A stretch of DNA of 64,000 nucleotides. Origin: Pseudomonadota bacterium (GTDB lineage Bacteria > Myxococcota_A > UBA796 > SXON01). Every line of letters starts with the position of its first letter. The stretch's first letter is position 1. The position numbers were made by a program, and so were the translations under genes. The notes below the pieces were generated by a model, which did no database searches, had not been told where the DNA came from, and saw only the letters and a list, made by a program, of their open reading frames with translations. Shown piece after piece: positions 24,889 through 31,718 of this stretch. The stretch is taken from NCBI GenBank assembly GCA_030684355.1, contig JAUXTN010000203.1, positions 1 to 64,000 on the forward strand, in the 5' to 3' direction.

Positions 24889-26268
24889 ATGGTCGCCCTG
24901 CTCGTCCTCGTGCTGGCCTGCGCCGCCCCCGCCACGTTCGGGGGCGCGGTGGACCCCGGCTCCGTGCTGATCGAGGGGGTGCCGCACGTCATGCAGCGCC
25001 CCGACTTCTGTGGGGAGGCCTGCGTGGAGATGGCGCTCGGCCACCTCGGCTACACCGTCGACCAGGACGCGATCTTCGACGCGTCGGGGGTGGACCCCGG
25101 GTTGGGGCGCGGGGTCGTCACCCGCGAGCTGCGCGCCACGCTCGTCGAGATGGGGTTCGATGTCGGCGACACGTGGTACCCGATGCGCGCCGAGGCCGAT
25201 CGGGTGGCGCAGTGGAACGCCCTGCTCGCGGACCTGCACGCCGGCGTGCCGTCGATCGTGTGCATGTACTACGACGCCCGCGGCAGCGAGCACTTCCGCC
25301 TCGTGCTCGGCTACGATGCCGGCACGGACATGGTCATCTACCATGAGCCCGCGCAGCCCGACGGCGCCCATGCGCGCCTGCCTCGCGACGCTTTCCTCGC
25401 GCTCTGGCCCCTCGGGGGGGACACCCTCATCCGGATGCGGCTCGCGCGGCCCGGCCCCCTCGCCCTGCCTACCCCCCAGGCCGGGCCCACGCCGGCCGAG
25501 CTGGTCCAGGCCCTGCTGCGGGCGCGCGAGGTGGCGGGACCGGGCTTCACCACGGTGCTCGAACCCCCGTACGTCGTCATCGGGAACGAGCCGGAGGCCA
25601 CGGTCGTCGCCCGCGCCGAGGGCACCGTCCGCCGCACCGACGCGCTCCTCCGCGCGGACTACTTCACCACGGAGCTCGACCACACCTGGGAGATCTGGAT
25701 GTTCCGCGACGCCGCGTCGTACGTCCGGCACACCGAGTCCGTGTTCGGCGAGACCCCCACGACCCCCTACGGTTTCGCCAACGGCTACCACCACGCGCTC
25801 GTGATGAACATCGCCCTCGGCGGCGGCACGCTCGTGCACGAGATGGTCCACCCCTACCTCGCGGTCGACTTCCCCGGGGTTCCCGCGTGGTTCAACGAGG
25901 GGCTCGCCTCGCTGTACGAGCAGTCCGGCGAGCTCGACGGGCACCTCGTCGGCTACCCGAACTGGCGCCTCCCGGGGCTCCAGGAGGCGATACGGGCCGA
26001 CGACGTGCCGGACTTCAAGCCCTTCATGGCGCTCTCGACCACCGAGTTCTACGCGGACCGCAGCGGCCGCAACTACGCCCAGGCCCGCTACCTCTGCTAC
26101 TACCTGCAGGAGCGGGGCCTCCTCCGGCCCTACTACAAGGCCCTCCGCGTCGCGACGGACAGCACCGGCTACACGACCCTGCGGGCGGCGCTCGGGGAGC
26201 CCGACATGGCGGCGTTCCAGCGCGAGTGGGAGCAGTTCGTGCTGGCCATCGCGTACGACGGCACCTAG
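24889..26268 (+). CDS. Secreted lipoprotein fusing C39-like cysteine peptidase and HExxH zinc peptidase
   Basis: 459 residues from the ATG at 24889. A very short signal ends in the lipobox LVLAC (Cys11), so it should be anchored outside the inner membrane. Residues about 25-180 resemble peptidase C39: QRPDFCGEACVEMALGHLGY (nucleophile Cys41 with the preceding Gln), a His in SEHFRLVLGY and an Asp/Glu in VIYHEPAQP; C39 domains cut leader peptides after double glycine. Residues about 210-459 are a gluzincin of the peptidase-MA type: H317-E-M-V-H321 and E337 in AWFNEGLASLYE, with NYAQARYLCYYL behind it. 56 bp after the radical SAM fusion gene on the same strand. The small gene at 20.3 kb does not show a clear GG site, so peptidase and precursor are linked only by position. 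Confidence 0.85.
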   Translation: MVALLVLVLACAAPATFGGAVDPGSVLIEGVPHVMQRPDFCGEACVEMALGHLGYTVDQDAIFDASGVDPGLGRGVVTRELRATLVEMGFDVGDTWYPMRAEADRVAQWNALLADLHAGVPSIVCMYYDARGSEHFRLVLGYDAGTDMVIYHEPAQPDGAHARLPRDAFLALWPLGGDTLIRMRLARPGPLALPTPQAGPTPAELVQALLRAREVAGPGFTTVLEPPYVVIGNEPEATVVARAEGTVRRTDALLRADYFTTELDHTWEIWMFRDAASYVRHTESVFGETPTTPYGFANGYHHALVMNIALGGGTLVHEMVHPYLAVDFPGVPAWFNEGLASLYEQSGELDGHLVGYPNWRLPGLQEAIRADDVPDFKPFMALSTTEFYADRSGRNYAQARYLCYYLQERGLLRPYYKALRVATDSTGYTTLRAALGEPDMAAFQREWEQFVLAIAYDGT

Positions 26269-26271
26269 CCC

Positions 26272-26961
26272 CTAGAACGAGACGTCGACCTCGCACCACG
26301 TGGCCCGGAACGTCGCCTCGATGGTGCCGACGAGCTCCCGGTTGGAGCCCGAGAGCTCCCCGTCGAGCCGCCCGGCCGCGAACGCCTCGTCCTCGACGTT
26401 GGCGAGCTCGAGGCTGCCGGCGCTGAGGTTCACCACGTCGGCGCGCCCCTCCAGCGACGCCTCGTCGATGCCGCAGCTCTCCTCGTAGGAAGCCGAGGTG
26501 TCCCAGTCAGCGAGGAAGGTCTCGTAGGGGCTCGACTCCATGTAGGTGACGACGCCGGAGAGGAGGTGCGCCGAGTTGTCGACCCCGAACGTGGCCTCGA
26601 CGGGGGCGGTCTCGGCGCCGTGGAACAGCGAGAGGTCGACGTAGTGGGCGCCGTCGTGGACGAGGGCGTCGCCGGCCTTCGCCCAGGCCTCGTACGGGCC
26701 GTGCGCGGCGATGCACCACCCCTCGGACGGGAGGCCGTCCGTCGCCTCGATCGCGGCCTCCGCAGCGTCGTAATACGCCGTGAGCTTCTCGCAGCCGTCG
26801 GACAGGTTGGTCAGCTCCAAGGCGTCGTATTCGAACGAGCCGCTGTCGTAGTGGATCCACATCGCGGACCACATCGTCCCGAACGCGTCGAGCCCCTCGA
26901 TCGTCATCGTCCCGCCGCAGCCGACGAGGAGGGGCAGGGCCACGAGGGAGAGGCGGGGCAC
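26272..26961 (-). CDS. Hypothetical lipoprotein
   Basis: 229 residues from a GTG at 26961 with GGAG five bases upstream. Signal VPRLSLVALPLLVGC with lipobox LVGC. The mature part has four further Cys and an acidic composition (DAFGTMWSAMWIHYDSGSFEY, CEKLTAYYDAAEAAIEA, SWCEVDVSF at the end). No family recognised. It is convergent with the peptidase fusion gene, 3 bp between the stops, and on the same strand as the MBL-fold gene, which ends 57 bp downstream of... upstream position 27019 relative to its start. Confidence 0.75.
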   Translation of the reverse strand: MPRLSLVALPLLVGCGGTMTIEGLDAFGTMWSAMWIHYDSGSFEYDALELTNLSDGCEKLTAYYDAAEAAIEATDGLPSEGWCIAAHGPYEAWAKAGDALVHDGAHYVDLSLFHGAETAPVEATFGVDNSAHLLSGVVTYMESSPYETFLADWDTSASYEESCGIDEASLEGRADVVNLSAGSLELANVEDEAFAAGRLDGELSGSNRELVGTIEATFRATWCEVDVSF

Positions 26962-27018
26962 GAAAGCTCCAGGACCTTCCCCGCGTACCACGGCCCCCCG
27001 TGAGCCGCGAGCGAGGCA

Positions 27019-28458
27019 TCAGGTCGCGGGGGCGTGGCCGGGGGCGTCGTCGGGGGTGTCGTCGGGGCTGTGGGCGGGGGCGTGGGCGGCGACCTGCCCC
27101 TCGACCCACGCCACGAACGCGGCGTCGTAGGACAGGCCCAGGTAGAGGAAGATCGGGGGGATGGCGGCCGCGTGCAGGCCGTGCTCGTCGACCCGGTAGG
27201 CCCGGGTGGTCGCCCGCAGGAGCCCGCCGAGGAGCGGGCGGCCCCAGTGGCTCCGGCCTGCGATCACACCGGCGAGGGCCGAGCCCGTGATCGCCACGGC
27301 GGCGTCGTAGTCCTCGTCGAGGCCCTCGTGGATCCCGACCGGCTCGGCGCGTTCGTGCGAGACGACGAAGGTGCGGTCCACCGGGCCGCCCTCGTAGATC
27401 ACGCGGAGCGCGAACCGGGCGGGGCCGTCGAGGCGGGAGGGATGGGCGGCGAGCGCGGGGAGCAGGGACCCGGTGAGCCAGGCCTCCACCTCCGCGCGGT
27501 CTCCGGCGGCGGGCGTCGCGTCCACGAGGTCCGGGATGCTCCACGGGGCGAACCGCCGGGTGTCGGGCACGTCCAGCACCCGCACGGTGGGCTCGTCGTC
27601 GAGGGGGGTGGTGCCCGCGGCGCCGACGTGCCAGCGCCCGCCGATGCGCGCCGGCCACGCCGCCGTGCCGGGGCAGCGCCGCCCGAGGTCGCGGAGGAAA
27701 CGGGCCTCCGGCACCGGGAACGCGTGCGCGTCGAGCCACGCGTAGTCCGGCGCGTACCGGGCCCCCGCCGCGCCCGGGATCGCCGCGCGCGCGCCCGTGG
27801 CCGCGACGAGGTCGAGCTGCTGCCGGTACCCGGCGGTGGGGAACGACCTCGCGCTCCCGAGCACCGCGGAGATCTGCCGGAGCGGCTGCCAGCGCACGAT
27901 CGCCAGGTCGGGGCCCGTCGCGAGCGCGGGGCGCTCGAGCAGCTCCGCGGCGCGGCCGAGCACGGCCCGCACGTCGGCGGGGGAGCGCAGCTCGGTGTCG
28001 ACCTGGTTCCACGCCACGGCATCGGGGGTCGCGACGAGCATCCCCCACTCGACCACGTCGCAGAAGGACGGGGTCGGCAGCAGCACGGCGCCGTCGAGCC
28101 GGAGGGGCTCCCACGTGCCGAGGAGGCAGACCTCGAAGCCGAGCCGCTCGGCCGCCCAGCCCACGAGCACGTCGGGGGTGACGAGCAGCGGCCGGGGCTC
28201 CAGGGTGGCGAGCATCGCGAGGCTCGCGACGTCGAAGTGGTCGGGGTGGCGATGGGTGACGACGACGAGGTCCGGTCGCAGCGCCGCCACGTCGAGCACC
28301 CGCGGCGGGAACACCTCGAAGACGCCCTCGTGGTGGGCGTCGGCGAGGAGCGGGTCGAAGAGGATGCGGGTGCCGGGCGCGGGGGTGAGCCCGTCCGGGC
28401 GCGCCGGCGGCGTCGTGTCGACGAGCCACATCGCGTGGCCGAGGCAGGTCCAGACCAT
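27019..28458 (-). CDS. Metallo-beta-lactamase-fold hydrolase
   Basis: 479 residues. VVVTHRHPDHFD is the HxHxDH metal site of the MBL fold; an early LGHAMWLV and a TRILFDPLL segment match the first strands of UlaG-like and related long MBL proteins. The rest (after about residue 250) has no motif I recognise and includes an acidic/His linker at the C-terminus (low complexity PDDTPDDAPGHAPAT). No signal peptide. Length is about 200 residues above a plain MBL domain, like the larger MBL-fold enzymes that act on nucleotides or sugar phosphates. Divergent from a LysR gene with 61 bp between starts, its probable regulator. Confidence 0.82.
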   Translation of the reverse strand: MVWTCLGHAMWLVDTTPPARPDGLTPAPGTRILFDPLLADAHHEGVFEVFPPRVLDVAALRPDLVVVTHRHPDHFDVASLAMLATLEPRPLLVTPDVLVGWAAERLGFEVCLLGTWEPLRLDGAVLLPTPSFCDVVEWGMLVATPDAVAWNQVDTELRSPADVRAVLGRAAELLERPALATGPDLAIVRWQPLRQISAVLGSARSFPTAGYRQQLDLVAATGARAAIPGAAGARYAPDYAWLDAHAFPVPEARFLRDLGRRCPGTAAWPARIGGRWHVGAAGTTPLDDEPTVRVLDVPDTRRFAPWSIPDLVDATPAAGDRAEVEAWLTGSLLPALAAHPSRLDGPARFALRVIYEGGPVDRTFVVSHERAEPVGIHEGLDEDYDAAVAITGSALAGVIAGRSHWGRPLLGGLLRATTRAYRVDEHGLHAAAIPPIFLYLGLSYDAAFVAWVEGQVAAHAPAHSPDDTPDDAPGHAPAT

Positions 28459-28519
28459 GCGGGCCCCTATCGTCTCCGAGCGCCCGCCAAAGGGCCCCGT
28501 CCGCCGCTACCATGCCTCC

Positions 28520-29386
28520 ATGGATCTCGAGTCGCTCCGCTGCTTTGTCGCCGTCGCCGAGGCCCTGCACTTCCGCGCCGCCGCCGAGCGGGTCTCCCTC
28601 TCGCCGGCCGCCTTGTCCGATCGCGTGCGGCGGCTGGAGGAGGACATCGGCGCGCCGCTGTTCGAGCGCACCACCCGCAAGGTCCACCTCACCGACGCGG
28701 GCCGCCGCCTGCTCCCACATGCCCGCCAGCTCCTCGACGAGGCGGCGCGCTGCCGCGGGGTCGCCCTCGGGGATCCGCGTCCCCTGCCCTTCGCGCTCAC
28801 CCTCGGCACCCGCTACGAGCTCGGGATCTCCTGGCTCTGCCCCTCGCTCCCGATCCTGGAGGCGGCGCGGCCCGAGCGGACACTCCACCTCTACATGGGC
28901 GACACCAGCGCGCTGCTGGACCGCCTCGAGCGCGGCACGGTCGACGCCTGCGTGCTCTCGGCGCGCATCACCCGCGCCAACGTGGAGTCGGTGCCGCTGC
29001 ACGAGGAGGCCTACACGTTCGTGGCCGCGACGCCCATCGCGCCGGAGGCCCTGGGCGACCAGGTGCTCGTCGACGCCACCCCCGATCTGCAGCTGTTCCG
29101 CTACCTGCTCGACGCCCTGCCGGAGGGCGCCCCGTGGCGGTTCCGCGGCCACCGCTACGTGGGCGGCATCGCGGCGATCCGCCAGCAGGTGCTGGCTGGG
29201 CGCGGGGTCGCGGTGCTGCCGCGCTACTTCATCGCCGACGACGTGGCCGCGGGCCGCCTCGCGACGCTGCTGCCGGAGGTCGAGCCGCGGCGGGACTGGT
29301 TCCGCCTGCTCTGGCGGAGCGGCCACCCCCGCGAAGCCGAGCTGTTCGTGCTCGCCGAGGCGCTCCGGGCGTTGCCGCTGCGGTAG
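28520..29386 (+). CDS. LysR family transcription regulator
   Basis: 288 residues starting MDLESLRCFVAVAEALHFRAAAERVSLSPAALSDRVRRLEEDIGAPLFER, a canonical LysR helix-turn-helix; this is a paraphrase of residues 1 to about 50 with the recognition helix at SPAALSDRVRRLE. The effector domain follows (LTLGTRYELGISWL, GGIAAIRQQVLAGRGVAVLPRYF). Divergent from the MBL-fold gene, with a GC-rich 61-bp control region that holds two GGGCCC palindromes (28460s and 28490s). Confidence 0.9.
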   Translation: MDLESLRCFVAVAEALHFRAAAERVSLSPAALSDRVRRLEEDIGAPLFERTTRKVHLTDAGRRLLPHARQLLDEAARCRGVALGDPRPLPFALTLGTRYELGISWLCPSLPILEAARPERTLHLYMGDTSALLDRLERGTVDACVLSARITRANVESVPLHEEAYTFVAATPIAPEALGDQVLVDATPDLQLFRYLLDALPEGAPWRFRGHRYVGGIAAIRQQVLAGRGVAVLPRYFIADDVAAGRLATLLPEVEPRRDWFRLLWRSGHPREAELFVLAEALRALPLR

Positions 29387-29537
29387 CCAGGCCGGCTAGC
29401 GCACGGCCTGTCCGGTACCCGAGCCCGCCGGCTCGTCACGAGGTGTCGTGCGCCTGACGGATCGGGAGGGCCCGGACGTAACCGTGACACACGCCGCCGC
29501 CGTGCTCGCGTATGTTGCCGCCCCCTCGGAGGTCCCG

Positions 29538-30482
29538 ATGTTCCCGTTGCTGCTCGCCACCCTCGCGCTCGTGTCCGAGGCTTCTGCCGCCGAGATCCAG
29601 GTCATCTCCAGCGAACCGATCACGCTGGAGGTGGACGGCCGGGTGGTCGGCAACCGGGCCGGCGAGCGCGGCGCCACGGCGGTCGAGCTCGCGGGCGGCA
29701 ACCACCGGGTGCAGCTCTTCGACCCCCAGGACCGGCTCGTGACCTCGGCGACGGTGTCCGTGACCGTCAACGAGCAGGTGCGCTTCGAGCTGCGCCGGGG
29801 CCAGCTCACCGAGCTCGGGCGCGGCCCGCTCCCGACCGCTACCGCCGCGATGGTGTGCCCCGAGCCCGCGCCGCCGCCCGCGCCGGAGCCCGGCACCGTG
29901 CAGCTCACCGGGATCCCCGCCGAGAACGTGGCGATGTGGGTGGACGGGCGGCCGGCGCGCTACGGCGCGGGCAGCTTCGTCGCAGCCGGGCTCGCCCCCG
30001 GCCTCCACGACGTGCGGATCGCGCGCGGAAACGCCACCCTCTACAGCGGCGCGATGAAGGTCTACCCGGGCCTCGTGCGCCGCTGCATGCCGGAGGCCGG
30101 GGACCTCGATTGCGTCTTCGTGGAGAGCGTCGTGAGCCAGCCGCCCCGGACCCCGCCCGCTCCGCCCGTGGCGGTCATCCCGCCGCCGCCGCCGGCCCCG
30201 CCGGTGATGAGCGACCGCGAGTTCACCGCGCTGGTCGCCGCCGTGAAGGGAGAGGCCTTCTCCTCCGACCAGCTCGGGATCGTCAGGAGCGCGGCCCGGA
30301 GCAGCTACTTCACGATCGCGCAGGTCGGCGTCGTGCTCGACCAGCTCGCCCACTCCAGCGACAAGATCGAGGCCGCCACGATCCTCGCGCCGCGGGTGAT
30401 CGATCGGCAGAACGCCTGGAAGCTCAACGAGCACCTGACGTTCTCGAGCGACAAGGAGGCCGTCCGCAAGCTCTTCCAGTGA
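29538..30482 (+). CDS. DUF4476 domain exported protein
   Basis: 314 residues from the ATG at 29538 with GGAGG five bases upstream; signal peptide MFPLLLATLALVSEASA with predicted cleavage after ASA. N-terminal part has two PEGA-like beta repeats (ITLEVDGRVVGNR, VAMWVDGRPARY) that resemble surface-exposed small beta-sandwiches. A Pro-rich linker (PPPPPAPP) precedes a C-terminal DUF4476 domain (FTALVAAVKGEAFSSDQLGIVRSAA to the end), of unknown function. The upstream gap 29387-29537 has a small CACGA/TCGTG hairpin but no clear promoter. Confidence 0.82.
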   Translation: MFPLLLATLALVSEASAAEIQVISSEPITLEVDGRVVGNRAGERGATAVELAGGNHRVQLFDPQDRLVTSATVSVTVNEQVRFELRRGQLTELGRGPLPTATAAMVCPEPAPPPAPEPGTVQLTGIPAENVAMWVDGRPARYGAGSFVAAGLAPGLHDVRIARGNATLYSGAMKVYPGLVRRCMPEAGDLDCVFVESVVSQPPRTPPAPPVAVIPPPPPAPPVMSDREFTALVAAVKGEAFSSDQLGIVRSAARSSYFTIAQVGVVLDQLAHSSDKIEAATILAPRVIDRQNAWKLNEHLTFSSDKEAVRKLFQ

Positions 30483-30501
30483 GCAGCGGACGACCGGCCC
30501 C

Positions 30502-31584
30502 TTAGCAGCTCGGGTCGATGACGCAGTCCGGGTCGTCGCAGTCGATGAGGCCGTCGCCGTCGTCGTCCACGCCGTCCAGGCAGAAGGCCTCGACGGCCGT
30601 TCCACAGCTCGCGTCCGCCGCGCAGTCCGGGTCGTCGCAGTCGACCAGCCCGTCGCCGTCGTCGTCCACGCCGTCCAGGCAGAAGGCTTCGCCGCTCCCG
30701 CCGCAGCTCACGTCCGTCGCGCAGTCCGGGTCGTCGCAGTCGACCAGGCCGTCGGCATCGTCGTCCACGCCGTCCAGGCAGAACCGCTCCGCGGCGCTGC
30801 ACGAGGGATCGGTGGTGCAGTCGGGGTCGTCGCAGTCCGCGAGGCCATCGCCGTCGTTGTCGGCGCCGTCGACGCAGAAGGTCTCCACGCTGCCGGCGCA
30901 GGTGGTGTCGGTCGCGCAGTCGGGGTCGTCGCAGTCGACGAGGCCGTCGAGATCGTCGTCCGTGCCGTCGACACAGAAGGTCTCGCGCACCTCGCCGCAG
31001 GCGGGATCGGCGGCGCAGTCGGGGTCGTCGCAGTCGATCAGGCCGTCGGCGTCGTCGTCCACCCCGTCGAGGCAGTAGAGCTCGGTGCCCGCCGAGCCGC
31101 ACGCGGGCTCGGCGGCGCAGTCCGGATCGGCGCAGTCGACGGCGCCGTCGAGGTCGTTGTCGACGCCGTCGGAGCAGTAGGTCTCGGGCGTCTCCTCCAC
31201 GCAGGCGGGATCCGCGGCGCAGTCGGGGTCCGCGCAGTCGACGAGGCCGTCGTTGTCGAGGTCGAAGCCGTCGTCGCAGTCCGTCTCGGGGTCCGCCGCG
31301 CACGCCGGATCGGCCGCGCAGTCGGAGTCGGCGCAGTCCATGAGGGAGTCGCCGTCGTTGTCGAAGCCGTCCGTGCACTGCTCGGCGATGGCGGCGCAGG
31401 CGGCGTCATCGGCACAGTCGGGGTCCTCGCAGTCGGCCAGCGCGTCGCCGTCGTCATCGGCGTCGTTCGCGCATTGCTCCACCGACGCATCCGGACCGCC
31501 GCTGTCGTCACCGTCCTTGTCGGTGCACGCGGTCGACGCGAGGAGGGCCACGAGGATCAGCAAGGACGGGACGCGTAGGTACAT
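30502..31584 (-). CDS. Lipoprotein with ten calcium-binding-type Cys/Asp repeats
   Basis: 360 residues from the ATG at 31584; signal ends in the lipobox ASTAC. After a short acidic linker the protein is ten tandem units of about 33-36 residues, each of the form FCxDGxDxDxDGLxDCDDPDCAxDPxC, every one with four Cys and a DxDxDG loop, so the mature protein is about one quarter Asp. Such repeats resemble thrombospondin type 3/MopE-like metal-binding repeats; the Cys pairs may form disulphides and the Asp loops bind calcium. The matching DNA repeat has a period of about 100 bp and could gain or lose units by recombination. Divergent from the next MopE-like gene (134 bp gap with a locally AT-rich stretch near 31615). 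Confidence 0.88.
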   Translation of the reverse strand: MYLRVPSLLILVALLASTACTDKDGDDSGGPDASVEQCANDADDDGDALADCEDPDCADDAACAAIAEQCTDGFDNDGDSLMDCADSDCAADPACAADPETDCDDGFDLDNDGLVDCADPDCAADPACVEETPETYCSDGVDNDLDGAVDCADPDCAAEPACGSAGTELYCLDGVDDDADGLIDCDDPDCAADPACGEVRETFCVDGTDDDLDGLVDCDDPDCATDTTCAGSVETFCVDGADNDGDGLADCDDPDCTTDPSCSAAERFCLDGVDDDADGLVDCDDPDCATDVSCGGSGEAFCLDGVDDDGDGLVDCDDPDCAADASCGTAVEAFCLDGVDDDGDGLIDCDDPDCVIDPSC

Positions 31585-31718
31585 GGGGGGAGTCTCCACG
31601 GCCCGACCGTAGCCATGCTCAATAGGAAACGTCAATGGAGGGCCTTTTCAGAGCGAGGGGGGTGCGTAATCTTGCCACCCGTCGAGTGTCGCGACCCCAC
31701 CTTGTTCAGGAGTCATCC

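Noticed and set aside
30502-31500. Regular ~100-bp DNA repeats considered as a CRISPR array
   Set aside because: Period and content correspond to in-frame protein repeats (CxDGxDxDxDGLxDC), with no conserved short repeat plus unique spacer pattern.
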